Positions 1 through 8,167 of a stretch of DNA of 64,000 nucleotides are shown in pieces. Numbering within the stretch: position 1 is the first letter of the stretch; every line of letters starts with the position of its first letter. This DNA is from Marinomonas mediterranea MMB-1. GTDB lineage: Bacteria; Pseudomonadota; Gammaproteobacteria; Pseudomonadales; Marinomonadaceae. The translations under genes and the position numbers were made by a program. The DNA is taken from assembly GCF_000192865.1 (NCBI RefSeq), contig NC_015276.1, positions 2,046,001 to 2,110,000 on the forward strand, written 5' to 3'. The notes under the pieces were generated by a model. The model searched no databases. It worked only from the letters and a program-made list of their open reading frames with translations, and had not been told where the DNA came from.

Positions 1-17
1 TACCTAAGGAGGGCGTT

Positions 18-878
18 ATGGAAAAAGTGAGTTATTTTTGCTTAGATCGTAATCGAAAGAAGGCTGCAATTTCGCTAAAAGGTATTTTGCAGGGAGTTGT
101 TGCTGATCAGGAGCTAAATGAAGTTGAGATACTGTTTTTGGATGTTTGGCTGAAGTCACAAGAGCATTTGAGAGACGACAGCGATGCAATTGATTTATTG
201 GATGCGGTAGGTGATATTCTTGCTGATGGAGTCGTTACCGAAGATGAAATAGATGATCTAAAAACGTTATTAGAAGATATCGTCAAATTCAAAGAGGTTC
301 CCCTGGATAAAAACATTGATCGAGTCAATGAGTTTTTGGCTCTGGTATCTGGAGTGGTTGCCGACGATATTCTTAATACCGAAGAGCTTTCAGCACTAAT
401 TGATTGGTTGAGTCGTAATGACGATCTGTTTAGTACGTTCCCAATTAATCTAGTCGTCAAGAAGATGGAACAACTAGAGCAGTCTGTATCTCAAGAAACT
501 ATGAGTGAGGAGCTTCTTCAATATCTTAAAAAAGTCTCAGGTGCCAATTTTTGCGAAACTGGTAGCGTTGAAGTACACCCTTTAGCTTTTATTGAAGATG
601 AAATTGACTCTATAAATCATCTAAATTCAAGTATTGTAGTCTCTGGTGAATTTGACATGGGAAGTAGGGATGATGTTAAAGATATTGCTATAGGACGAGG
701 TTATCGGCTGTTAGGCTCTGTAAGCAAGAAAACGGACTATCTTGTTTTTGGTTCTAAGGTTTCTCCTAACTGGGGAGCAAATAATTTCGGCGGAAAAATC
801 GAAAAAGCTGTCAAACTTAAATTGGAAGGTTACCCTATTAAAATTATCTCTGAGAGTCAGTGGATTAGTTTTTTATAG
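18..878 (+). CDS. TerB-like repeat protein with C-terminal BRCT domain
   Basis: The last ~85 residues (about 203-286) read as a BRCT domain: a beta strand with VVSGEF, then a conserved GYRLLGSVSKKTDYLVFG stretch, and a final W (SESQW), as in the BRCT domain of NAD-dependent DNA ligase. The N-terminal ~140 residues contain repeated helical units with the signature G-x-x-AD-x-x-x-x-x-E (around residues 26-38, 67-78 and 112-123), resembling TerB-like or EF-hand-like helical repeats. There is no signal peptide or membrane segment, so it is probably cytoplasmic. An excellent Shine-Dalgarno (AAGGAGG) lies just before the ATG. BRCT domains bind phosphopeptides or DNA ends; a DNA-damage or mobile-element role is inference only. 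It lies beside a KilA-N gene and structured repeats, which suggests accessory DNA. The BRCT call is fairly secure, the N-terminal family less so. Confidence 0.75.
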   Translation: MEKVSYFCLDRNRKKAAISLKGILQGVVADQELNEVEILFLDVWLKSQEHLRDDSDAIDLLDAVGDILADGVVTEDEIDDLKTLLEDIVKFKEVPLDKNIDRVNEFLALVSGVVADDILNTEELSALIDWLSRNDDLFSTFPINLVVKKMEQLEQSVSQETMSEELLQYLKKVSGANFCETGSVEVHPLAFIEDEIDSINHLNSSIVVSGEFDMGSRDDVKDIAIGRGYRLLGSVSKKTDYLVFGSKVSPNWGANNFGGKIEKAVKLKLEGYPIKIISESQWISFL

Positions 879-893
879 GTATGACTTGCATAT

Positions 894-976
894 GTCGGGA
901 GGGTGGTGAATACAATACCTACTACAAGGAATAAGCCCGCGATACTTGTTGACTGTTCTGAACCTCCCGACACCAT
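894..976 (+). repeat. 83-nt structured repeat, copy 1
   Basis: This unit begins GTCGGGAGG and ends CCTCCCGAC-ACCAT, so its ends form a perfect 9-bp stem. Inside it, GTGGT can pair with ACTAC. It shares its ends, an internal ATACAATACC and a central CGCG with the copy at 1130-1212, and has exactly the same length. Strand is arbitrary because function is unknown. Confidence 0.75.
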
Positions 977-1049
977 ATACTTGCTAAATCCTACCGATCT
1001 CTCTATCATTTGTGTTGAGGCGTCGAAACCTCTGTAAGCGGAAGAGTAA

Positions 1050-1075
1050 CCAACCCCGATAGTGTTGGCTTTTTT
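1050..1075 (+). terminator. Possible Rho-independent terminator between the two repeats
   Basis: CCAAC and GTTGG form a 5-bp stem with a 9-nt loop, followed by C and six T. The stem is short. It could end transcription from the BRCT gene or belong to a small RNA lying between the 83-nt repeats. Confidence 0.4.
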
Positions 1076-1129
1076 GTGCCTGAAAGATGGCAACCCTTGC
1101 CCGTGTTGTACCCGTAATGTGCAATCTAA

Positions 1130-1212
1130 GTCGGGAGGGCAGCAGTTATACAATACCCTTGGGGAAAGCTGCTCGCGGTTTCTTACAGCCGTTTCGAACC
1201 TCCCGACACCAT
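1130..1212 (+). repeat. 83-nt structured repeat, copy 2
   Basis: It has the same 9-bp terminal stem (GTCGGGAGG/CCTCCCGAC) and the same ACCAT 3' flank as copy 1. The inner stem here is GCAGC/GCTGC instead of GTGGT/ACTAC, so bases differ while pairing is kept. It ends 28 nt before the KilA-N start codon, so it would lie in that gene's leader if transcribed. Confidence 0.75.
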
Positions 1213-1240
1213 TTTATTCGAAAAAAATGTAAGGAGGCCA

Positions 1241-1810
1241 ATGATGGCTAATCTAACAATCTTATCTAAAGATATTCGTCAGAAAGACGGTTTGTATTCT
1301 CTTAATGATCTTCATAAAGCATCAGGTTCTGATAAGAGGCATCAACCTGCTAACTTCCTGAGGCTCGAAACAACTCAAGAACTTATCGGTGAAATAGATA
1401 ATTCCTCAGATCTGAGGAGTTTAACATTTGAAAAAACTCAAGGAAGAAATGGAGGCACATGGGTCTGCAAGGAGCTTGTCTACGCATACGCTATGTGGAT
1501 CAGTCCAAGTTTTCACCTCAAGGTGATACGGGCGTTTGACTCTGCTCAATCAAGCCTGCCCAAACAGCTTCCTATAGAACACGCTTCCATTCCTGATGAA
1601 TCGTTAAAATTTCAACTGATAAACAATATTGCTCAGTCTATGCGGTTTCAACAAGATACGGTCGTTGTACCTGCCATTGAGCTGGTTAATATGATTCAAG
1701 CAGTACGAATGTATCAAATGCAAATAGCGCAACTTAAAACGCCAGATTGGGTGAATGAGACAATTGAAACGCTAAAGCAGAGTACAGGTCGTACTTTTGC
1801 AGATATGTAA
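1241..1810 (+). CDS. KilA-N domain protein
   Basis: Residues about 5-105 match the KilA-N DNA-binding domain found in phage antirepressor-type proteins: IRQKDGLYSLNDLHKASG near the start, then NFLRLETTQELI, a GGTWVCKELVYAYAMWISP core and FHLKVIRAFD. The C-terminal ~80 residues look helical and are not assigned. A perfect AAGGAGG lies upstream; ATG at 1241 or 1244 are both possible. KilA-N proteins are typical of phages and large DNA viruses, which points to a prophage or mobile-element origin, yet no other phage gene is visible in the window. A strong terminator follows, so it is probably monocistronic. Confidence 0.85.
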   Translation: MMANLTILSKDIRQKDGLYSLNDLHKASGSDKRHQPANFLRLETTQELIGEIDNSSDLRSLTFEKTQGRNGGTWVCKELVYAYAMWISPSFHLKVIRAFDSAQSSLPKQLPIEHASIPDESLKFQLINNIAQSMRFQQDTVVVPAIELVNMIQAVRMYQMQIAQLKTPDWVNETIETLKQSTGRTFADM

Positions 1811-1821
1811 TGTATAAAAAT

Positions 1822-1844
1822 GCCCACCGTATGGTGGGCTTTTT
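1822..1844 (+). terminator. Rho-independent terminator after KilA-N gene
   Basis: GCCCACC and GGTGGGC form a 7-bp perfect stem with a 4-nt loop, followed by five T. It lies 12 nt after the KilA-N stop codon and before the convergent endonuclease gene. Confidence 0.9.
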
Positions 1845-1863
1845 CAAAACTATCCCTGATGGC

Positions 1864-2721
1864 TTATGGGCACTTGCTCGCCCATATTGCGTCCACAAAT
1901 TCAGGATGATCTATGAAAGGGTTACGATTGCCTTGTAGTTCTTCAACACGATCGTTACGAGTGCGTTCGAAAACCGTTACTTCAAATTCGTTGTTCCATT
2001 TAACCAGCGTACATAAATCGCCTATCCACGGTTCGCCGGATTGTTTTTGGTTTTTGTCTGCTAAGACGAGGTCTGGCATGTTCTCTGGAGATTGGCCGTC
2101 GCCAATTTCGTAGCGAGTAGCCATGTAGAAGATCATACGGGCAATCTGGCCTTTAGCACGGTCCGTTGGTTCAAAGGATTGTGCGGTTTTGTCTAAATAG
2201 GCTCCGCTAACGCGCTGGCTACCATCTAATAGTTTGTCGTAGACGATGTCTCCGCCTTCGTCGTAGCCGTAGTTACTGTGGGTGCCGTTAATGTTTCGAT
2301 CGGCAGGGCGAAGGTGGTGCAGGTCGGTATAGCCGTCTTGGCTTTTTTTCTTGAACCCACGCGACTTAGGCCACACATGTTCTCTATCCCACGAGTCATT
2401 TTTACTCGCGCCTCTGTTTGCCTGGTCAATACTGCGGGTTTCGTCGAGATAGAGAAGCTGTACTAGTCCACAATCTGGCTGAGTGGCGGGGCAAGCTGAA
2501 TCAGTGTAAACCAACGCTTCCCACACATCGATTTTCTCACCATCATACCAATCATCATTTCCACTGGATGTATAAGGTAAAGGGTCCTGTCCATCGATAA
2601 TACTGTGCAGCTTTGCTTTAAGATTCGCTCCTGTTAGACCTTCCGTACCAGCGTAATAGTTAGAACTCGCCCACGAAAGCGTGGACACCCCTAGTAAAGC
2701 AATTAATAGATACTGAAACAT
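1864..2721 (-). CDS. endA: Secreted endonuclease I (EndA/Dns/Vvn family)
   Basis: Endonuclease I family nuclease that cuts DNA non-specifically in the periplasm or outside the cell. A signal peptide covers about residues 1-19 (MFQYLLIALLGVSTLSWASS). The catalytic core is clear: DREHVWPKS with the essential His, followed by HHLRPADRNING, which contributes the Mg-binding Asn, and THSNYGYD. At 285 aa it is longer than E. coli EndA (235). The start has an AGGAGG ribosome site. It is convergent with the KilA-N gene and has its own promoter region. Likely roles are nutrient acquisition from extracellular DNA or limiting incoming DNA. The family assignment is secure. Confidence 0.93.
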   Translation of the reverse strand: MFQYLLIALLGVSTLSWASSNYYAGTEGLTGANLKAKLHSIIDGQDPLPYTSSGNDDWYDGEKIDVWEALVYTDSACPATQPDCGLVQLLYLDETRSIDQANRGASKNDSWDREHVWPKSRGFKKKSQDGYTDLHHLRPADRNINGTHSNYGYDEGGDIVYDKLLDGSQRVSGAYLDKTAQSFEPTDRAKGQIARMIFYMATRYEIGDGQSPENMPDLVLADKNQKQSGEPWIGDLCTLVKWNNEFEVTVFERTRNDRVEELQGNRNPFIDHPEFVDAIWASKCP

Positions 2722-2817
2722 CCCTAAAACCTCCTAGTCGTTATTGTTGATCACTTTTTAGACTAGTCGATTTTTGTGACAGTGGTGTGAGCAGCGAAAT
2801 TGCTCAGGACAACGTTT

Positions 2818-2985
2818 TTATTGAATAGTTACTGTTGATTCTAAGTTCAGTGGCTTAAGTTGGTCTCGTAACTGTTCAATATGTTCAACGATTAGGTGCT
2901 GACGATCTTCAGGTAGCTGAGCGATGTCATTTAGTGTGATGTGTTCGATTGCTTCGAGCAGTTCTAGCAGGTTCAAGTTATCCAT
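2818..2985 (-). CDS. Small hypothetical protein (55 aa)
   Basis: A 55-codon ORF beginning MDNLNLLELLEAIEHI and ending in TVTIQ, preceded by an AAGGAC ribosome site 8 nt from its ATG. It is acidic and leucine-rich, predicted all-helical, with no signal peptide or membrane segment. No family is recognised. It lies between endA and another small minus-strand ORF with a similar ribosome site, so the two could be independent small genes or a short operon. Confidence 0.55.
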   Translation of the reverse strand: MDNLNLLELLEAIEHITLNDIAQLPEDRQHLIVEHIEQLRDQLKPLNLESTVTIQ

Positions 2986-3206
2986 GATTCGTCCTTTTAC
3001 TTTGTAGAAGCCCTTCCTAGGCTAAAAGTGAAATACGAATTTATCACTTTTAGCTGCTAAAAGGCATTAGCTTTAATCACAAAAACGAAAGTTTGGTTGT
3101 AGTTCCTCAAACTGATAGGAAAACGACCACAAAGCACACTATAAGCCACGCCAAATACATCCAGCCGCCTCTATTTTCGAGTAGGTACTTTATAAAAGGG
3201 CGCTTG

Positions 3207-3410
3207 TCAGACATTGGGTATTCTCTCTATGGCTTGCTCAAGGTTCTCAAGTCGGTCCATTAGTAAGCACAGTGCGTTGTTGCGAATTTTTGGCGTGATC
3301 TCTTCTAATGTGCTGTCTTTCGAGAGTAGGACGGTGAGTGCTATAGCTTGCTGAGAATACTTAAGAGCGTCATCGTGCGGAGAGTCAATTTTGACGTAGT
3401 TGTCGACCAT
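3207..3410 (-). CDS. Small hypothetical protein (67 aa)
   Basis: A 67-codon ORF (MVDNYVKIDSPHDDALKYSQ...) with an AAGGA site ahead of its ATG. The sequence is soluble and probably helical, ending LEQAIERIPNV. No family is recognised. Good ribosome site, balanced composition and position on the same strand as the preceding small ORF support a real gene. Confidence 0.55.
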   Translation of the reverse strand: MVDNYVKIDSPHDDALKYSQQAIALTVLLSKDSTLEEITPKIRNNALCLLMDRLENLEQAIERIPNV

Positions 3411-3542
3411 ATTTCCTTATCTCCATGTTCCATAACCCATAAATCTGTAGGCTTTGTCCGTTTAAAAAAACACTGGTTTTTGAAAACCATTGCTATAAAC
3501 CAAAACTACATGAGATAGATGTTAAAATCTAGGGGTTTTTAT

Positions 3543-4379
3543 ATGTATAAAACATTAAATTTAGGTGGTGTTGAGTATCGCTATGCAATTTACGGCTGTG
3601 AAGGCTCTGATAACTATGGAATATTTCTGTTGGGAGCCTTGCAAGAAATCGCTACTGTTGAGTTTTTTTCTAAGTATTTTGCACGTACTTTGAACACCAT
3701 TGTTATAGAAGCACCGGGTACTGGAGAGAATGCGGTGCTCTCAGGAACAGTTACTATTCGAGAGCAATCGAAAATGGTTTTAGACCTTATTCAATGCTTA
3801 GGTGTTGAAGAGGCACACATTTTTGCTGTTTCTTATGGTACTGCGATTGGTGTTGAGCTGTGTGATATTTGGAATGGCGTGAAGTCTCTCTCTGTCGCTT
3901 GCGGTGTACCTGGTATACCCGAATCAGCCCGGATGGCAACGATCGATGTAATTGCGGCCGCTAGAAGAGATAGAAAGACATTTGCTAATACGTTTGTGAA
4001 TGTGCTAACAGTTGATAAAGATACCATTCCAAAGAACGATGTTATTAGACGCTCGGTGATTCGAAGCGTTTCAAAGTATGATGATTATCGTGCAATTTCA
4101 TTTATTGAAAATAGTATACGACTGTTAGCGCATAAACCGACAAACTTAGCGGCGGTCTCTATGCCAGCTGTTGTGATCGTGGGTGAGCACGACCCTTATG
4201 CAACGCTTAAGATAACGAAGGGCTTTGCAGATCAATTACAGAACGCTCACTATGTTGTTCTAAAAGACGCTGATCATCTATTGCATCTACAGCAACCTGA
4301 AAAGCTCGCTCAGGCGCTTATCGCTTTAGCGAAAAATCAAATCAGAACAACAGAAGAGTTTAAGCAGTTAGCGAGTTAG
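3543..4379 (+). CDS. RhlA-like alpha/beta hydrolase
   Basis: Alpha/beta-hydrolase fold protein of about 278 aa. The nucleophile elbow is AVSYG (Ser near residue 98), the acid is in VGEHDPY and the histidine in DADHLLHL. Overall pattern and the Asp/His contexts resemble RhlA, the Pseudomonas enzyme that joins two 3-hydroxyacyl-ACP units into HAA, the rhamnolipid lipid precursor; substrate is therefore inferred, not shown. I place the start at 3543 because AGGGG precedes it; an upstream ATG at 3519 has no ribosome site. No rhamnosyltransferase is adjacent. The 3' end overlaps the end of the convergent HTH gene by 20 nt. Confidence 0.7.
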   Translation: MYKTLNLGGVEYRYAIYGCEGSDNYGIFLLGALQEIATVEFFSKYFARTLNTIVIEAPGTGENAVLSGTVTIREQSKMVLDLIQCLGVEEAHIFAVSYGTAIGVELCDIWNGVKSLSVACGVPGIPESARMATIDVIAAARRDRKTFANTFVNVLTVDKDTIPKNDVIRRSVIRSVSKYDDYRAISFIENSIRLLAHKPTNLAAVSMPAVVIVGEHDPYATLKITKGFADQLQNAHYVVLKDADHLLHLQQPEKLAQALIALAKNQIRTTEEFKQLAS

Positions 4380-5229
4380 CATAAGCAGTCGCTACGCCTT
4401 TAATGATTTCTATGACGTAAGGCTTTTGCTTTTTTGGAAGTCTACGTAAAGAATCAACGAGCAGCATGTCACGAACATGTTGCTCCCCTCTAAACTTATG
4501 AAACTCACTATACTCGATCATATGTTGGGTAAAGGAAAAGTGATCCGAGAGCTGGAAGCCAAGTTTCATACGAGCCCCAACAAGTATCGAAAGAGGTTGA
4601 GGGTTGTCTTCATCTTCTAATACGCTGTAGCTGTAGGGTGATAGCCCTAGCACCTTCGCCATCGTTGATTTACTCAATTTATGTTCAGAGCGAAACTCTT
4701 TGCCATATTTTGCTAAAGCGCGGTAGTAACTGTCACCAAATGTCTTTAAATCAATGACGATTGGGGCTGCATATTCAGTATCAATGTTGTTCGTTAGGGG
4801 AGGTAATGATTGTGCAAGTGTATCGAGAGCGTGTTTGCCTTCATCATCAAGGTAAAGGTGGATACATTTAAGGACAACATCGAACTGTTCATGGGGCATT
4901 CTGCCGATGTTTATAAGAGCTTCAACAGCAGATGAATCCATTCCGCGAAACTCTTCCCTAACGCTTGCGCCGCGATAGAAAGATGTCATGGGTAACATGG
5001 TTATCCAGCTAAAGGCCGCGATAAAGTGAAGCGGACGAACTGTCGAATATCGAGGTTGAAAATATCGCTTTAGAAGTCCCGGCTCAATATTTGAGAATCG
5101 TGCCGCAATAGTCTCCGGTGTCCATCCTTGTGTACGTTTTACATAGACCATACTTTCGACCGCATTTTGCTCAAAGCCTTCAAGCAAAACGCTTAATTGA
5201 TCTAACATCTCATCCGGTAAAATCTTCAA
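4360..5229 (-). CDS. HTH (Cro/C1-type) DNA-binding protein
   Basis: 289-residue soluble protein. About residues 185-235 form a helix-turn-helix of the Cro/C1 kind: EHKLSKSTMAKVLGLSPYSY then SVLEDEDNPQPLSI, the usual 'choose residue and length' pattern of XRE regulators. The N-terminal 150 residues are helical and unassigned. The first codon appears to be TTG at 5229 with AGGAA upstream; an ATG seven codons later is an alternative. It is convergent with the RhlA-like hydrolase and overlaps it at the 3' end, which suggests antisense interference but not necessarily joint function. Target genes are unknown. Confidence 0.6.
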   Translation of the reverse strand: MKILPDEMLDQLSVLLEGFEQNAVESMVYVKRTQGWTPETIAARFSNIEPGLLKRYFQPRYSTVRPLHFIAAFSWITMLPMTSFYRGASVREEFRGMDSSAVEALINIGRMPHEQFDVVLKCIHLYLDDEGKHALDTLAQSLPPLTNNIDTEYAAPIVIDLKTFGDSYYRALAKYGKEFRSEHKLSKSTMAKVLGLSPYSYSVLEDEDNPQPLSILVGARMKLGFQLSDHFSFTQHMIEYSEFHKFRGEQHVRDMLLVDSLRRLPKKQKPYVIEIIKGVATAYANSLTA

Positions 5230-5785
5230 TGTGCGTTCCTAGTGTTCTTAAACTGTATCAGCCTGCCATTCTATCACTGGTGTGCACTATCTTAAAAAGG
5301 GTATTGAAATAGGTATAAAAAGAGAGGTATCGAAGACTGGTTTGCTTAAAATTTGCTAAAGAAAAAAGGGGTTATGGTTAAGTTGTTGAAATATATAGAT
5401 TTGTTTTTGTGTTGGTTCAATCGAGCATTGGAGCGATAGAGAGTCGTCTGTCGATCGTGTTGCTTGATCCAGAAAAAGGAGAGCTACTTGGGTGTTTCGG
5501 TTGTTGTCTGCATTAAATAATAAAATCGAATTCGGCAAAAAGTGCATAGGATGTATTGGACGCCACGGAACACTCAGACAGGCGGAGCAATAGTATGAAA
5601 ATGCTTCTGTCTTAAGCAAAGAGCACGCCACTAAGAATAGCCTAATTATGTCATAAAATTACAGGATTAAGCGATGCTTTTCCCGCCTGTATTTCAGCGG
5701 TATTTGAAAAGCAGCTTAAATCTTATTTTGACGGGTTACTAAATGACTCTTTATGGTGACGCCTTTATATAACATTTGATGATGT
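5230..5785. other. Intergenic region without a supported gene
   Basis: 556 nt between the HTH gene and the recombinase remnant. Only short ORFs without ribosome sites are present. It may be degraded mobile DNA, but nothing recognisable was found. Confidence 0.5.
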
Positions 5786-5825
5786 ATGGCTTATTCCTAT
5801 GTAAGTCTGCCAGCCAATAAGATGC

Positions 5826-6137
5826 TTGTTCTTCATGACGCAGCTGCTCAACGCAACCAGAATAGGGGAGACATCGCTCGCAGAATGGAAGTCATTTTCC
5901 AACGCGCGATTGGAGTGGAGCATTCCCGAAGAAAACGCCAAGAACCGGCTCCCGATCTCCCAACACGCTTACGACCTGATACATACATTGCCAAAGCACG
6001 GCGACTATATCTTCTCTTCCAACGGCGACAAACCCTATGCCATACGCACAGTAGAGCGTTGGTATCAAAGCCTCAGCGACGAAGTCGGCATCAAATTCAC
6101 CAGCCACGACATACGCGTCAAAAGCGTCACAAGCTGA
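5826..6137 (+). pseudogene. Remnant of a tyrosine recombinase (phage-type integrase)
   Basis: About 95 residues match the catalytic half of a tyrosine recombinase: the first catalytic Arg in ATRIGET, a conserved Lys in NAKNRLPIS, and the H-x-x-R box in TSHDIR. The N-terminal core-binding domain, the second His/Trp and the catalytic Tyr are absent; translation runs into an unrelated VKSVTS and stop straight after the HxxR box. It is therefore a fragment, interrupted at both ends, and cannot be active. Its presence next to the Cry-like gene marks former mobile DNA. Confidence 0.75.
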
Positions 6138-6427
6138 TACTTTGGAGAAGGGTAAAATAGAAACTTCAGTTTGAAGAATATAATATTAAACATTATTGGG
6201 ACATTTATCTTGAGATGTCAGTGCTTTCAAGGATATTAACATGTGTACCCTGATAAATTCTGATATCCGATCAATGAGCGACGATTTGTCCCCCACCCCC
6301 ATGTATGGCTTGGCGCCATGCGCTTGTTTTTTTATTCTTACTGCGCGATGCTAATGAAGCTCTTGATTTTAATAAATGTAATCATATGGCTTAGGATTGA
6401 TAGTTTAGCGCCTTAAGGAGGCACAGC

Positions 6428-7435
6428 ATGACGCAAGAGATATATACCGAAGTAACCAACAACGGTGTGACATACGATGTGGTGGGGGAGCCTTCTACCA
6501 TGGATGAGGAGATTGAAGCACTTGGTGGTGCCAATATAGTAGGAGCAGGTGCCAACGGACTAACAATCACCGACGAACAAGTCGAAGCGATAATGAAGAA
6601 ATTAGCTATTGCAGCTGTTTCTAAAATCCCCGTCGTAGGGCAAGTACTGGGGCCAATCTTGGGCTTCCTAACCGAAGATCGCCGTTCTGTTTGGGAGCAG
6701 GTCGAGGGACAGGTCAAACGTGAGATAAACAACCGCATCATGGAAGAAAAAATAAAAACCATGCGCGGTATTAATGACGGACTGGGGGATGGTTTCAAGA
6801 ATGCAGCGAATTACGAAGGACAAACCCAATACACAGCTCTGATCTCCTTAGCGGGCCAGTTTGATGCCTTTCGCGGTATGTTCCAAGGAATGTCAGATAG
6901 TGGACGTGATTGGTTTGAAACCTTACCTTTCATCACTATGCTGGCCCTTCAGGAGACCTTGGTTCTGTCGCTACTAGTTAAGGCTGGTAAAGACCATGAT
7001 ACTGAAAAAAATCAACAGGTAAATCAAGATCGATTTGAAAACAGCAAGAGCAACTACGTTGAATACATTAAACTAGCCGCGCAGCAAGTTCTGGAATGGC
7101 GTATAGGTGAGATCGAAGTCAAAACCCAAAGTGGCGGTTACATGCAGTTTGGTGCAACCGTGACAGCTAAGGACAACTGGACGGGTAAGAAAGTAGCTTC
7201 TGGCAACGTACCTATGTTCCCTGGCAAGGATAAGCCAAAAGTGACACAGGAGATCGAAGCATACAAAGAGAAAGTGCGCAACGAAACGATTGACTTCCTA
7301 ATGCGTACCTCGGTCGGTCCGTTGGAGCCTTGGGGGCTAGATCGTAGTATCTTCGATCGGAACCCAGGTTCTATCTGGGCGCAGCTGCTAGGAAAAGCGG
7401 TAAAGGCCATCATCGAAAATATGGCAAAGAAGTAG
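6428..7435 (+). CDS. Stand-alone Cry delta-endotoxin domain I-like protein
   Basis: 335-aa protein resembling the pore-forming helical bundle (domain I) of three-domain Cry insecticidal toxins. Pattern matches: IPVVGQVLGPILGFL (residues 67-81) followed by SVWEQVEGQVKREINNRI (87-104), as in the alpha-2/alpha-3 region; LISLAGQFDAFRGMF (138-152); the central hydrophobic helix LPFITMLALQETLVLSLL (166-183), like alpha-5; and YVEYIKLAAQQVLEW (210-224), like alpha-6. Residues 232-270 look beta-rich, then a helix with NETIDFLMRTSVGP recalls alpha-7. Receptor-binding domains II and III are missing. No signal peptide. Ribosome site TTAAGGAGG. Membrane-pore activity is inferred from family; target organism unknown. 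A recombinase remnant lies upstream. Confidence 0.7.
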   Translation: MTQEIYTEVTNNGVTYDVVGEPSTMDEEIEALGGANIVGAGANGLTITDEQVEAIMKKLAIAAVSKIPVVGQVLGPILGFLTEDRRSVWEQVEGQVKREINNRIMEEKIKTMRGINDGLGDGFKNAANYEGQTQYTALISLAGQFDAFRGMFQGMSDSGRDWFETLPFITMLALQETLVLSLLVKAGKDHDTEKNQQVNQDRFENSKSNYVEYIKLAAQQVLEWRIGEIEVKTQSGGYMQFGATVTAKDNWTGKKVASGNVPMFPGKDKPKVTQEIEAYKEKVRNETIDFLMRTSVGPLEPWGLDRSIFDRNPGSIWAQLLGKAVKAIIENMAKK

Positions 7436-8167
7436 GCCGTCGCCGCAAACGTCATGAGGAAACCACCCCTTATCGGATGGCCAAATTAGATAGTTCACGT
7501 CACTCTTGATGTTGGAAATTGGTAAATTCAGATTTGTGTGGTAATGCCTAACAACCTTTGATATCTGAGAGTGTAGGTTGGTCGTCATGGCGCTATACAA
7601 GAGACTAATTGAGTTTAACTCCTTTACAAATGCCACCTGCGGGTGGTTTTTTGTGCGTGAATAAAACTTATCCATCAAAAAAGATATGTGACTTACCGCC
7701 AACATGCGCCATAGAATTGTTAAGACACTATGCTCTCGCCCAATAAACACAAGGCTTTATATACAAAATGTCGTTTTCATAAGAAGAGAACGACATTCCT
7801 TACTCACACATACAACCTTCGTTATCTAAAGCGTGTTTTTTGTAAGAACTCTATGGCTGCTTTAGCAAATAAGTTAACGCGCTTAAAACCACTTTAGCCA
7901 AGCGTACTATCATCGGTTTGTGACCTAAAATGCGATCTGTTTCAAGAGCACTACACGTCTTTCTAACGCCTTCTCTCACTGCTTTAGTCCCAACTACGAA
8001 TTCTGCTTGAAGCTCAATGAGGTAGAAATTACGTCAATTTTGTTGTGTTAACGCAATTTATTTTCGGATTGTTACGTTTTGGTGCTGAAATTTAACTTAT
8101 GAAGACTATATGTGCTTAAGTGCAATGGACTATACTTGAGGAAATACGGTTTCGGGATTAAGTTGTA
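7436..8167. other. Long intergenic region upstream of GGDEF-EAL gene
   Basis: 732 nt without a supported gene. It contains a terminator at 7633-7652 and a hairpin at 7767-7797 (AATGTCGTT...AACGACATT with one mismatch in a 12-bp stem). The final ~200 nt are AT-rich and probably hold the promoter for the 8168 gene. Confidence 0.5.
7633..7652 (+). terminator. Rho-independent terminator
   Basis: CCACC and GGTGG stem with a TGCG loop followed by six T. It lies about 200 nt downstream of the Cry-like gene and is the first good terminator after it. Confidence 0.7.

Noticed and set aside
857..1153. 98-codon minus-strand ORF across the first 83-nt repeat
   Set aside because: It has no ribosome site, spans a structured repeat and its product has no family pattern.
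894..1212. 83-nt repeats as tRNA genes (9-bp acceptor-like stem and ACCA end)
   Set aside because: No proper T-arm, no anticodon arm of 5+7+5, and position 8-9 bases do not fit; the ACCA may be chance.
894..1212. 83-nt repeats as integron attC sites
   Set aside because: The ends lack RYYYAAC and GTTRRRY core sites and no integrase is in the window.
5356..5631. 91-codon minus-strand ORF
   Set aside because: Unusual composition, no ribosome site, no family resemblance; lies in apparently degraded DNA.
7388..7750. 120-codon minus-strand ORF after the Cry-like gene
   Set aside because: Overlaps the Cry-like 3' end and a plus-strand terminator; no ribosome site.
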